A stretch of 64,000 nt of DNA from Halomonas borealis (GCF_004798905.1 NZ_SDMO01000013.1:1-64000); one strand, 5' to 3'. Numbered from the stretch's first letter, positions 6,611 through 15,334 are shown. Made by a program: numbers and translations. The notes: generated by a model from the sequence alone, not told the origin.

Positions 6611-9600
6611 GCCAGCCCAGGCAACAAGCGAACCGTCTCGCCCAGGGCGGTCGCATCGATCGCTCTCGTCGGCTGAGCTTCAGCTTCAACGGCCAGACCT
6701 ATCAGGGCCATGCTGGCGACACCCTGGCGTCCGCCCTGCTGGCCAACGGCGTCGATATCGTCAATCGCAGCTTCAAGTACTCGCGTGCCCGCGGCATCGT
6801 CGCCGCCGGTGCCGAGGAGCCGAACGCGCTGGTCCAGCTCGGAGACGGCGAGGCCGCCCAGGTGCCCAACGTGCGTGCCACCCAGCAGGCGTTGTACGAC
6901 GGCCTGAGCGCGCGTAGCACCAACGGCTGGCCGAACGTCCAGCGCGACCTGATGGGCCTGGTCGGCAAGCTGAGCGGCAGCTTCATGCCGCCGGGCTTCT
7001 ACTACAAGACCTTCATGGCCCCGGCCTCCATGTGGCTGACCTACGAGAAATACATCCGCAAGAGCGCCGGCCTGGGTCGCAGCCCGATGGAAGGCGATCC
7101 GGATATCTACGACCACCTGCACCAGCACTGCGATGTGCTGGTGGTGGGTGCCGGCCCGGCCGGCCTGGCCGCGGCGCTGGCCGCCGCCCGGAGCGGGGCG
7201 CGGGTGATCGTCGCCGACGAGCAGGAAGAGATGGGCGGCTCGCTGCTCGATTCTCGCGAGCTGCTCGACGACAGGCCGGCGGATCAGTGGGTCGCCGAGA
7301 CCCTCGAGGCGTTGTCCGCGATGGACAACGTGACGTTGCTGTCTCGCACCACCGCCAACGGCTATCACGACCATCATTTCGTGACCCTGCATGAGCGGCG
7401 CACCGAGCACCTGGCCGACACCGCACCACGCAAGGAAGGGCGCCGACAGGTTCGCTCGCGCCTGCATCGCGTGCGTGCGGGGCGTGTGGTGCTGGCCACC
7501 GGGGCCCACGAGCGTCCGCTGGTCTACGCCGGCAACGATGTGCCGGGCAACCTGCTGGCCGGCGCCGTGTCCACCTATATCCGCCGCTACGGCGTGGTGC
7601 CGGGGCAACGGCTGGTGCTCTCCACCAGCAACGATCACGCCTATCGCGCCGCCCTGGACTGGGTCGAGGCCGGCCGCGAGGTGGTGGCCATCGCCGATGC
7701 TCGGGCCAATCCGGACGGCGAGCTGGTCGCCGAGGCCCGTGTCAAGGGCATTCGTGTCATCACCGGTTCCGCGGTCGTCGAGGCCAAGGGCGATAGCCGC
7801 GTCAATGCCGCGCGCATCGCCCCGATCGATATCGCAGGCTTCCGCGTGGTCGGGACCGCCGAGACCCTCGCCTGCGACACCATCGCCAGCTCCGGCGGCT
7901 ACAGCCCGGTCATCCACCTGGCGTCCCACACCGGTTGCCGCCCGACCTGGCGTGACGACCGGCTGGGCTTCGTGCCCAACACCGTGCCGGGCGTCGCCGC
8001 CGCCGGAGGGGCCCAGGCCGTCTACGCCACCGCCGAGGTGCTGGACGACGGTGTCGCGGCGGGCCGCCAGGCGGCCGTCGAGGCCGGCTTCGAGGCCGTC
8101 TCGGTGAGCCCGCCCCAGGTCCCCGCGCGGCGTGATGGCGAGGCCTGCGCGCTCTATCAGGTGCCCCACGAGAAGACGACCCTGCGCGCACCGAAGCAGT
8201 TCGTCGACCTGCAGAACGACGTCACCGCGGCCGGCATCGAGGTGGCCACCCGCGAGGGCTTCGAGTCCATCGAGCACGTCAAGCGCTACACCGCCATGGG
8301 CTTCGGCACCGACCAGGGCAAGCTCGGCAACATCAACGGCATGGCCATCGCCGCGCGTTGCCTGGGGCGCTCGATCCCCGAGGTGGGCACCACGGTGTTC
8401 CGTCCCAACTACACACCGGTGACCTTCGGCAGCATCGTCGGGCGTCACTGCGGTGAGCTGTTCGATCCCGAGCGCTACACCGCCATGCACCAGTGGCACG
8501 TGGAACAAGGGGCGGCCTTCGAGGACGTCGGCCAGTGGAAGCGCCCGTGGTACTTCCCGCGCCAGGTCGACGGCAAGACCGAGAGCATGGATGAGGCGGT
8601 GGCCCGCGAATGCCTGGCGGTGCGCGAGAAGGTCGGCATCCTCGATGCCTCGACGCTCGGCAAGATCGACATCCAGGGGCCGGATGCGCGTGAGTTCCTG
8701 GGTCGCGTCTACACCAACAAGTGGGCCAAGCTGGCCCCCGGCCGCGTGCGCTATGGCCTGATGTGCAAGGACGACGGCATGGTGTTCGACGATGGCACCA
8801 CCAGCTGCCTGGGCGACAACCACTTCCTGATGACCACCAGCACCGGCGGCGCCGCCACCGTGATGGAGTGGCTCGAGATCTGGCATCAGACCGAATGGCC
8901 GGAGCTGGACGTCTATTTCAATTCGGTGACCGACCACTGGGCGACCATGACCGTTACCGGCCCGGAAGCGCGCAAACTGATGGAAGAGGTCACCACCGAC
9001 ATCGATCTCGACCGTGACAGCTTCAAGTTCATGGACTGGCGCGAGGGCAAGGTCGCCGGGGTCCCGGCGCGGGTGTTCCGCATCTCCTTCACCGGCGAGC
9101 TGGCCTATGAGATCAACGTCCAGGCCAACTATGCGCTGCCGGTGTGGGAGACGCTGTTCGCCCATGGCAACAAGTACGGGCTGACGCCGTATGGCACCGA
9201 GACCATGCACGTGCTGAGGGCCGAGAAGGGCTTCATCATCGCCGGTCAGGACACCGATGGTTCGGTGACCCCGGAAGACCTCGGCATGTACTGGGCGATC
9301 GGCTACGACAAGCCGTTCTCCTGGATCGGCAAGCGTGCCCTGACGCGCCCCGATAGCGCGCGGGCCGGCCGCAAGCAGCTGGTGGGCCTCAAGCCGAGGG
9401 ACTCCCAGGTAGTGCTGGAGGAGGGCGCCCCGATCGTGCTCGATCCGAACCATGCGATCCCGATGCCGATGGAAGGCCACGTGACCTCCAGCTACTACAG
9501 CCCGACCCTGGCATCAGGCTTCGCCCTGGCGGTGGTCAAGGGCGGTCAGCAGAAGATGGGCGAGTCCGTCTATCTACCCATGGCCGACGGTCAGGTCCAT

Positions 9601-9660
9601 GAGGCCGAAATCGTCAGCACCATCTTCCTCGATCCCAAGGGAGAGCGTCAGCATGTCTAA
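6607..9660 (+). CDS. soxA: Sarcosine oxidase alpha subunit
   Basis: A 1017-residue subunit of normal length. In order: a ferredoxin-like fold at about residues 15-110, an NAD-binding region with VLVVGAGPAGLAAALAAARS near 178, the SoxA linker domain at about 520-600, and a C-terminal aminomethyltransferase (GcvT-like) tetrahydrofolate domain starting near PNYTPVTFG at 600. With SoxB it channels imine and formaldehyde equivalents to tetrahydrofolate. It overlaps soxD by four bases and soxG by eight. The long minus-strand frame opposite it is a codon-bias shadow. Confidence 0.97.
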   Translation: MSQPRQQANRLAQGGRIDRSRRLSFSFNGQTYQGHAGDTLASALLANGVDIVNRSFKYSRARGIVAAGAEEPNALVQLGDGEAAQVPNVRATQQALYDGLSARSTNGWPNVQRDLMGLVGKLSGSFMPPGFYYKTFMAPASMWLTYEKYIRKSAGLGRSPMEGDPDIYDHLHQHCDVLVVGAGPAGLAAALAAARSGARVIVADEQEEMGGSLLDSRELLDDRPADQWVAETLEALSAMDNVTLLSRTTANGYHDHHFVTLHERRTEHLADTAPRKEGRRQVRSRLHRVRAGRVVLATGAHERPLVYAGNDVPGNLLAGAVSTYIRRYGVVPGQRLVLSTSNDHAYRAALDWVEAGREVVAIADARANPDGELVAEARVKGIRVITGSAVVEAKGDSRVNAARIAPIDIAGFRVVGTAETLACDTIASSGGYSPVIHLASHTGCRPTWRDDRLGFVPNTVPGVAAAGGAQAVYATAEVLDDGVAAGRQAAVEAGFEAVSVSPPQVPARRDGEACALYQVPHEKTTLRAPKQFVDLQNDVTAAGIEVATREGFESIEHVKRYTAMGFGTDQGKLGNINGMAIAARCLGRSIPEVGTTVFRPNYTPVTFGSIVGRHCGELFDPERYTAMHQWHVEQGAAFEDVGQWKRPWYFPRQVDGKTESMDEAVARECLAVREKVGILDASTLGKIDIQGPDAREFLGRVYTNKWAKLAPGRVRYGLMCKDDGMVFDDGTTSCLGDNHFLMTTSTGGAATVMEWLEIWHQTEWPELDVYFNSVTDHWATMTVTGPEARKLMEEVTTDIDLDRDSFKFMDWREGKVAGVPARVFRISFTGELAYEINVQANYALPVWETLFAHGNKYGLTPYGTETMHVLRAEKGFIIAGQDTDGSVTPEDLGMYWAIGYDKPFSWIGKRALTRPDSARAGRKQLVGLKPRDSQVVLEEGAPIVLDPNHAIPMPMEGHVTSSYYSPTLASGFALAVVKGGQQKMGESVYLPMADGQVHEAEIVSTIFLDPKGERQHV

Positions 9661-10303
9661 CCTTGCCGTTGAAACAGTCAGGACCTTCGATACCCGTACC
9701 GAGGCCAATACGCCGGTGGAGTCGCCGCTGGCCTACAGTTATCGTCGCTCGGGGGCCCCGGCCCCCGGCGCCGACAGCCGGGTGGTGCTGCGCGAGCGCC
9801 CCTTCATGGGGCACTTGGTGCTGCGTGGCGGCGCGATCGTCCTCGACGACGCGGTGCGTGAGGTGCTCGGTGTCTCCCTGCCCGGCGAGCCTCAGGGCCT
9901 GACCCTCGATGCCGAAGGTCAGCGCTCCATCCAGTGGATCTCGCCGGATGAGTGGTTGGTGATCGTGCCCGGTGGCGAGGAATTCGAGCTGGAGAAACGT
10001 CTGCGTGCGGCCCTGGGCGATGCCCATTTCGCGATCAGTAACATCGGCGGTGGCCAGACCCTGATCGAGCTCGAAGGCGAAGCCGCCCACGAGCTGCTGA
10101 TGAAGTCGGTGGTCTACGACGTGCACCCGAGCCACTTCCCGGTCGGCAAGGGTGTGACCACCCTTTTCGCCAAGACGAGCGTGGTGTTGCGTCGACCCTC
10201 CGAGTCGCGCTGGGAGCTGATCGTGCGCCGCAGCTTCGCCGACTATACCTATCGCTGGCTGTTGGATGCCGGCGAGGAATACGCCATCGGCGTCGAACGC
10301 TAG
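9653..10303 (+). CDS. soxG: Sarcosine oxidase gamma subunit
   Basis: A 216-residue gamma subunit, related to the GcvT fold, with the family's SPDEWLVIVP and FPVGKGVTTLFAKTSVVLRR. The start at 9653 (MSNLAVETV) lies inside the end of soxA, an eight-base overlap that suits coupled translation; longer frames upstream would overlap soxA more deeply. The TAG stop is also the first bases of hairpin element B. Confidence 0.95.
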   Translation: MSNLAVETVRTFDTRTEANTPVESPLAYSYRRSGAPAPGADSRVVLRERPFMGHLVLRGGAIVLDDAVREVLGVSLPGEPQGLTLDAEGQRSIQWISPDEWLVIVPGGEEFELEKRLRAALGDAHFAISNIGGGQTLIELEGEAAHELLMKSVVYDVHPSHFPVGKGVTTLFAKTSVVLRRPSESRWELIVRRSFADYTYRWLLDAGEEYAIGVER

Positions 10304-10446
10304 GCGTTGTTCGACAAGTGCCTGCGTTCGCTCATACGGCGTTAAAAATCGACTCAAAGGACTCATTTACACCGCGTAAGCTCCGTCTTTTCGTCGATTT
10401 TTGCCTTGTCTGATCATCGCTCGTCGACGTTTCAGACATCGCCTAG
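10300..10446. repeat. Dispersed hairpin element, copy B (between soxG and purU)
   Basis: It is bounded by CTAGGCG (10300-10306) and its exact complement CGCCTAG (10440-10446). The central arms are AAAAATCGAC and GTCGATTTTT, a perfect 10-bp stem, with AAAGGAC/GTCTTTT and TTAC/GTAA further in. The family marks ATACGGCGTT and GCCTTGTC flank the stem. The right end, read on the minus strand, is CCTAGGCGATGTCTGAAA, nearly identical to the left end of copy D. It can fold as one long hairpin in the sox-purU transcript. Confidence 0.9.
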
Positions 10447-10514
10447 GAAACACGCGAGAGTCGCGTCGCGGCAGCGCCTTGACTGCTCGGCGCTTCCGCC
10501 ACCTCGTTGTGCCA

Positions 10515-10539
10515 CAGGCCGGGGCTCCGCTCCGGCCTG
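10515..10539 (+). promoter_or_regulatory. Leader hairpin before purU
   Basis: CAGGCCGG, nine bases, then CCGGCCTG: an 8-bp perfect stem ending 19 bases before the purU start codon. No T-tract follows. It may shape the purU ribosome-binding region, or act as a weak transcription barrier after the sox genes. Confidence 0.5.
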
Positions 10540-10558
10540 CTTCGTCAGGAGACTCGCC

Positions 10559-11446
10559 ATGAACCCCATGAACCGTCGTGTCGGCAATAGCGCCGACACC
10601 TGGATCCTTACCGCGCAGTGCCCCAGTCGCCTGGGCACCGTCGACGTGGTCACCCGCTTCTTGAAGGAAAGTCGTTGCTACATCACCGAACAGCAATCCT
10701 TCGATGATCACCACGGCGAGCGTTTCTTCATCCGTACCGAGTTCCGCCCGCCGGCGCCCGACTTCGATGCCGAGGCCTTCCAGGCCGGCTTCGCCGCTCG
10801 GGCCGCCGAGTTCGAGATGGACTTCGAGCTGACGGCTCCGGATGCACGGCTGCCGGTGGTGATCATGGTCTCCAAGGCCGATCATTGCCTGAACGACCTG
10901 CTGTATCGCTACCGCACCGGCCAGCTGCCGATCGAGATCCGTGCGGTGGTCTCCAACCATCCGGACCTCAAGCCGCTGGCCGACTGGCATGAGCTGCCCT
11001 ATTACCATCTCCCGATCACCGCGGACACCAAGGCCGAGCAGGAGGCTCGAGTCTGGCGGGTCGTCGAGGAAGCCGGCGCCGAGCTGGTGATCCTGGCTCG
11101 CTACATGCAGGTGCTGTCCAGCGAGATGTGCGAGAAGCTCTCCGGTCGGGCGATCAACATCCATCATTCCCTGCTGCCCGGCTTCAAGGGCGCCAAGCCC
11201 TACCACCAGGCCTTCGAGAAGGGCGTCAAGCTGGTCGGGGCCACCGCGCATTACATCAACGATGACTTGGACGAGGGGCCGATCATCACCCAGGGCGTGG
11301 AGCCGGTCGGCCACGCCGATGCCCCCGAGGATCTGGTCGCCAAGGGCCGGGATATCGAGTGCTTGACCCTGGCAAGGGCCGTCGATGCTCATGTGGCGCG
11401 TCGGGTGTTCCTGCACGGGCGTCGAACGGTGGTGTTCTCGCGCTGA
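10559..11446 (+). CDS. purU: Formyltetrahydrofolate deformylase
   Basis: A 295-residue enzyme that hydrolyses 10-formyl-tetrahydrofolate to formate and free tetrahydrofolate. An N-terminal ACT regulatory domain occupies about residues 10-90, then a formyltransferase-like domain with NIHHSLLPGFKGAKPYHQAF and the catalytic Asp in a DEGPIITQ stretch. CAGGAG sits about seven bases before the chosen ATG; the frame is open further upstream but lacks family homology. In the sox operon it returns the tetrahydrofolate consumed by sarcosine oxidation, so it is the catabolic paralogue. The last 32 codons begin a tandem array of repeats of its own 3' end. Confidence 0.96.
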   Translation: MNPMNRRVGNSADTWILTAQCPSRLGTVDVVTRFLKESRCYITEQQSFDDHHGERFFIRTEFRPPAPDFDAEAFQAGFAARAAEFEMDFELTAPDARLPVVIMVSKADHCLNDLLYRYRTGQLPIEIRAVVSNHPDLKPLADWHELPYYHLPITADTKAEQEARVWRVVEEAGAELVILARYMQVLSSEMCEKLSGRAINIHHSLLPGFKGAKPYHQAFEKGVKLVGATAHYINDDLDEGPIITQGVEPVGHADAPEDLVAKGRDIECLTLARAVDAHVARRVFLHGRRTVVFSR

Positions 11447-11993
11447 GCGGGAGGATATCGAGTGCCGCTCTCGACCTGCGGCAAGGGCCGTCGATGCCCA
11501 TGTGGCGCGCCGGGTGTTCCTGCACGGGCGTCGAACGGTGGTGTTCTCGCGCTGAGCGGGGGATATCGAGTGCCGCTCTCGACCTGCGGCAAGGGCCGTC
11601 GATGCCCATGTGGCGCGTCGGGTGTTCCTGCACGGGCGTCGAACGGTGGTGTTCTCGCGCTGAGCGGGGGATACCGAGTGCCGCTCTCGACCTGCGGCCA
11701 GGGCCGTCGATGCCCATGTGGCACGCCGGGTATTCCTGCACGGGCGTAGAACGGTGGTGTTCTCGCGCTGAGCGGGGGATGTCGAGTGCCGCTCTCGACC
11801 TGCGGCAAGGGCCGTCGATGCTCATGTGGCGCGCCGGATCTTCCTGCACGGGCGTCGAACGGTGGTGTTCTCGCGCTGAGCGGGGGATATCGAGTGTCGC
11901 TCTCGACCTGCGGCAAGGGCCGTCGATGCTCATGTGGCGCGTCGGGTGTTCCTGCTCGGGCGTCGAACGGTGGTGTTCTCGCGCTGAGCGGGG
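11351..11993 (+). repeat. Tandem array of the purU 3' end (five 108-bp units plus the parental end)
   Basis: The parental segment is 11351-11453, within and just after purU. Five units follow, starting at 11454, 11562, 11670, 11778 and 11886; each is exactly 108 bp and the last ends near 11993. Every unit carries the last 21-22 codons of purU including TGA, preceded by GATATCGAGTGC and a unit-specific 24-bp stretch replacing 18 bp of the gene. Units are about 95% alike or better. Most differences are silent in the purU frame. Because 108 is divisible by three, long frames cross the array on both strands, but none has a credible start or domain. Confidence 0.97.
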
Positions 11994-12032
11994 CTCGATA
12001 GCGAGGCATGCATGAGAGGGTGTCGATAAGAA

Positions 12033-12045
12033 TTACATTTTGTAA
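12033..12045. promoter_or_regulatory. Small palindrome upstream of the DUF4168 gene
   Basis: TTACA, TTT, TGTAA lies 84 bases before the start of the secreted DUF4168 gene, in the AT-richer stretch between the repeat array and that gene. It could be an operator half-pair or part of a promoter. A GCATGCATGA motif occurs at 12006 and again near 12100. No regulator is assigned. Confidence 0.35.
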
Positions 12046-12129
12046 CACGATTGCCGTGAACCTCACCGTGCCCGGCGCGTCATAGGGGGGCATCTCACGC
12101 ATGCATGACAATGATTTCCGGAGGTATTT

Positions 12130-12543
12130 ATGCAACGTATCACTGCCCTGTTCTCCGCCGCCCTGCTCAGCGCCGGCCTGATGAGTTCCATGGCCCACGC
12201 CCAAGACAGCGCCGATGCGACGGCAAGCCAGGGTCAGGCCGCGGCCGCGACACAAGCGACGGCCCAGAACTTCTCCGATGCTCAGCTGCAGAAGTTCGCC
12301 GATGCCTCCGAGGAAATCTCGGTGATCTCCCAGGACTACACCCAACAGCTGAAGAACGCCGAAGGTGAAGAGGGCCAGCAGGAGGTTCGCCAGGAGGCCA
12401 ACGACAAGATGGTCGAAGCGGTCCAGGACAGCGGCCTCGAGGTAGATACCTTCAACACCATCGGCCAGGCGATTCAGCAGAACCCCGAGCTGATGAAGCG
12501 TGTGCAGGGCATGACCCAGGGTAGTGGCGAGTCCGCTTCCTGA
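12130..12543 (+). CDS. Secreted DUF4168-type protein
   Basis: A 137-residue protein with a cleavable signal peptide (hydrophobic core to about residue 24, cleavage after AHA). A low-complexity Ala/Gln/Ser/Thr stretch leads into the DUF4168 region from about residue 45 (FSDAQLQKFADASEEI). The mature protein is acidic, helical and rich in Gln and Glu. The family's function is unknown; members are periplasmic or surface proteins, often stress-linked. GGAGG precedes the start by six bases. The gene is monocistronic, with its own terminator. Confidence 0.75.
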   Translation: MQRITALFSAALLSAGLMSSMAHAQDSADATASQGQAAAATQATAQNFSDAQLQKFADASEEISVISQDYTQQLKNAEGEEGQQEVRQEANDKMVEAVQDSGLEVDTFNTIGQAIQQNPELMKRVQGMTQGSGESAS

Positions 12544-12575
12544 TCCCGTACCGCCCGTTTAGCCCCTGTGCATGG

Positions 12576-12603
12576 AAAGGCCACCCCTCGGGGGTGGCCT
12601 TTT
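12576..12603 (+). terminator. Terminator of the DUF4168 gene
   Basis: AAAGGCCACCCC, loop TCG, GGGGTGGCCTTT: a 12-bp perfect stem running into T residues, about 35 bases after the stop codon. Confidence 0.9.
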
Positions 12604-12693
12604 CGCGTTGGGCGAGGGCGACAGGAGCGCTTTACACCGCTCCCGCCCCCTTTCAGACTTGGCATATCTCCACGATCGAGCGGGCACCGGGCC

Positions 12694-14604
12694 ATGGATG
12701 TTGAACTGTTGGAAATCCGCCAGCATCTGGGGCGGTTTCCGCCCTTCGAGACGCTCTCCGACGAACTGCTCGACGAGGTGGCGAGCCGGGTCGAGGTGGC
12801 CTACTTCAAGGCCGATAGCGATATCCTGGTCCTCGACCAGGAGCTTCACGAGCTGTGCTACGTGCGCAGTGGCGCGGTGGAAATCTATCGTCGCGGCGGG
12901 GAGCTCTACAATCGTTGGGGCGAGGGCGAGATCTTCGGGCAATTCAGCCTGTTGCGACACAATCGGGTCCGTTATCCCGTGCGGGCCATGGAAGACTCGC
13001 TCATCTATTTCATCCCCGAGGAGGTCTTCCACCGCCTCTGCGAGGCCGATGACGATTTCGCCGACTTCGTGGAGCTGTCGCGACCGCGCCTCGAGAGTGC
13101 GGTCGAGGAACAGAAGAAAAACAACGACATGATGATCACCCGGGTGCGTAAGCTGGTCACGCGCTATCCGCTGATGGTCGAAGCCTCGACCACTATCCAG
13201 GAGGCCGCGCGTCAGATCACCGACTTCCAGGCCTCGGCGGTGCTGGTGCTGGATGGGCCTGGCGAGGCCGACAATGCCCGCTACACCTTCCATGACAACG
13301 AGGAGCGGGCCTGGCAGTTGCGCGGCATTCTCACCGACAGCGACTTCCGTACCCGGGTGGTGGCGGAGGGACTGTCGCCGGATACTCCGGTCGGTGAGGT
13401 GGTGGCCGGCAACATCATCGCTATCCAGTCCGACGAGTCGGTGCAGGAGGCGATGCTGGTCATGCTGCGCTACAACATCCACCACCTGCCGGTGATGCAC
13501 CGTCGCCGCCCGGTGGGTATCGTGCACCTCTCGGACATCATTCGCTACGAGACCCAGAGCAGCCTCTACCTGGTCAGCAACATCTTCCACCAGCCCAATG
13601 CCGAAGGGCTGGCGCGGCTTGCCCCGGATGTCGGTGCGGCCTTCGTGCGCATGGTCGAGGAGGGTGCCGACTCGCGCATGGTGGGCAGTGCCCTGTCGAC
13701 CATCGGGCGCAACTTCACCCGCCGCCTGCTCGAGCTGGGCGAGGAGCATCTGGGCCCGCCGCCGGTGCCGTATTGCTTCATGGCGCTCGGCTCCATGGCG
13801 CGCAACGAGCAGTCCATCACCACCGACCAGGACAACGCCCTGGTGCTGTCCGACGACTTCGATCCCGAGCGCCACGACGCGTACTTCCTGGCGCTGGCCC
13901 AGTTCGTCAGCGATGGCCTGGATGCCTGCGGCTACCCCTACTGCAAGGGGGATGTCATGGCCACCAATGCTCGCTGGCGGCAGCCATTGGCCGTGTGGAA
14001 GCGCTATTTCCGCGAATGGATCGAGCATCCCAACCCCGAGCGGCTGCTGCATAGCTCGATCTTCTTCGATCTTGACGCCGTGTATGGCGAGCAGGTGATG
14101 GTCGAGCAGCTGCAGGATCTGGTGGCCGAGCAGGCCGCTCGCCATCCGTTGTTCCTGGCTGCCATGGCGCGTAACGCCCTCAGTCGCACGCCGCCACTGG
14201 GCTTCTTCCGCACCTTCGTGATGGAACAGGATGGCAAGCACAACAACTCGATCAACCTCAAGCGACGCGGTACCGCGCCGATGGTCGACCTGGTCCGGGT
14301 GCATGCCCTGGCCTGTGGCTCCAGCGCCCAGAACAGCTTCGATCGTCTCGATGACATCGACCGCACCCAGCTGCTGGCCCCGGGGGTCAGCGATCGGTTG
14401 CGCTATGCCATGGAGTTCCTGTCGATGTCGCGGATTCGCCATCAGGTGATCGACATCCAGCACGACCAGACGCCGGACAACAACATCGAGCCGGAGAACG
14501 TCTCGAGCAGCGAGCGCCACCATCTCAAGGATGCCTTCCAGGCGCTGAGCCACGCCCAGAAGTTCCTCAAGTTTCGCTATCCGATGCCCTCGCGGCCCAA
14601 ATGA
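12694..14604 (+). CDS. Cyclic nucleotide-binding / CBS / DUF294 nucleotidyltransferase-like protein
   Basis: A 636-residue cytosolic protein. The N-terminal cyclic-nucleotide-binding domain is at about residues 15-130, followed by a CBS pair at about 155-300. A nucleotidyltransferase-like DUF294 domain with a GSMARNEQSITTDQDNAL motif is near residue 365, and a C-terminal DUF294 helical region follows. The nucleotidyltransferase motif (GS with D-x-D) resembles GlnD/GlnE-type enzymes, suggesting nucleotide transfer to, or regulation of, a partner. In other gammaproteobacteria this gene and the following exonuclease gene pair up, often near acetate uptake genes; no such transporter is in the window. 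The substrate is unknown. Confidence 0.85.
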   Translation: MDVELLEIRQHLGRFPPFETLSDELLDEVASRVEVAYFKADSDILVLDQELHELCYVRSGAVEIYRRGGELYNRWGEGEIFGQFSLLRHNRVRYPVRAMEDSLIYFIPEEVFHRLCEADDDFADFVELSRPRLESAVEEQKKNNDMMITRVRKLVTRYPLMVEASTTIQEAARQITDFQASAVLVLDGPGEADNARYTFHDNEERAWQLRGILTDSDFRTRVVAEGLSPDTPVGEVVAGNIIAIQSDESVQEAMLVMLRYNIHHLPVMHRRRPVGIVHLSDIIRYETQSSLYLVSNIFHQPNAEGLARLAPDVGAAFVRMVEEGADSRMVGSALSTIGRNFTRRLLELGEEHLGPPPVPYCFMALGSMARNEQSITTDQDNALVLSDDFDPERHDAYFLALAQFVSDGLDACGYPYCKGDVMATNARWRQPLAVWKRYFREWIEHPNPERLLHSSIFFDLDAVYGEQVMVEQLQDLVAEQAARHPLFLAAMARNALSRTPPLGFFRTFVMEQDGKHNNSINLKRRGTAPMVDLVRVHALACGSSAQNSFDRLDDIDRTQLLAPGVSDRLRYAMEFLSMSRIRHQVIDIQHDQTPDNNIEPENVSSSERHHLKDAFQALSHAQKFLKFRYPMPSRPK

Positions 14605-14617
14605 GGAGGGTGGCGGA

Positions 14618-15334
14618 ATGCTGATGCGACGCAGGACCCAGATTCCCGACTGGACGGGCTACCTGGCACGCCGCGCCGAGACGGCCGAGGACGCGCGGCT
14701 GGCACGCTTCTTCGCCGCCGGCGCCCCGGCGGCGGAGACGCCGATCGGCGAGGCCCCGCTGGTGGCGCTGGACATGGAGACCACCGGCCTCGATGCCCGG
14801 CGCAACTCCATCGTCAGCATCGGGCTGGTGCCCTTCACCATGGGGCGCATTTCGCTGAGCGAACGCCGCTACTGGGTGGTGCGCCCGCGGCGCACCCTGA
14901 GCGCCGAATCGGTGACCTTCCACCACATCACCCACGCCGATATCGCCCAGGCGCCGGAGCTGGACGATATCCTGGACTCGCTGTTCGAGGCCCTGGCCGG
15001 GCGCCTGGCCGTGGTGCATTACCGCCACATCGAGCGCCCCTTCCTCGACGTGGCGGTCAAGGCCCGGCTGGGGGAGGGCGTGGTGTATCCGATGATCGAT
15101 ACCATGTCGCTCGAGGCGCGTATCCATCGTCAGTCTCGGGTGGCGCGCTTCAAGCGCTGGATCGGTCGGCCGCCGGCTTCCATCCGCCTGTTCGATAGCC
15201 GCGCGCGCTATGGCCTGCCGCCTTATCAGGGCCATCATGCGCTGACCGATGCCCTGGCCACCGCGGAGCTGCTGCAGGCCCAGATCGCCCATCACTACCG
15301 CCCCGAGACGCCGGTGGGCGCGATCTGGAGCTGA
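14618..15334 (+). CDS. DnaQ-like 3'-5' exonuclease
   Basis: A 238-residue DEDD exonuclease-fold protein. ExoI is ALDMETTGLD near residue 51 (catalytic Asp and Glu). An ExoII-like region is near residue 140 (VVHYRHIERPFLD) and the ExoIII end is HHALTDALATAELL near 210, giving the DEDDh set. It is similar to the epsilon proofreading fold but stands alone, without a polymerase. It starts 13 bases after the CNB-CBS-nucleotidyltransferase gene and is surely cotranscribed with it. Whether it degrades DNA or RNA is not shown by sequence. Confidence 0.85.
   Translation: MLMRRRTQIPDWTGYLARRAETAEDARLARFFAAGAPAAETPIGEAPLVALDMETTGLDARRNSIVSIGLVPFTMGRISLSERRYWVVRPRRTLSAESVTFHHITHADIAQAPELDDILDSLFEALAGRLAVVHYRHIERPFLDVAVKARLGEGVVYPMIDTMSLEARIHRQSRVARFKRWIGRPPASIRLFDSRARYGLPPYQGHHALTDALATAELLQAQIAHHYRPETPVGAIWS

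Noticed and set aside
6508-9480. 990-codon minus-strand frame opposite soxA
   Set aside because: It is antisense to a full-length, motif-perfect SoxA. GC-rich codon bias keeps the opposite frame open; the product is low in complexity (His, Gly, Ala, Val) and has no domain.
11441-11570. Stop-codon readthrough of purU into the array
   Set aside because: Between the gene and the first unit there is one extra base, so readthrough would leave the purU frame. Units are in frame with each other but not with the gene.
11351-11993. CRISPR-like array
   Set aside because: Units are contiguous 108-bp copies with no unique spacers and no cas genes nearby; the sequence is the purU 3' end.
11286-12345. 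Long repetitive reading frames on both strands across the 108-bp array (up to 318 codons)
   Set aside because: The unit length is a multiple of three, so open frames repeat automatically. Their 36-residue repeats have no credible start, no ribosome-binding site and no domain, while the silent-change pattern favours the purU frame.
12559-14553. 664-codon minus-strand frame opposite the CNB-CBS-nucleotidyltransferase gene
   Set aside because: It is the same codon-bias shadow effect; the plus-strand protein has three recognisable domains.
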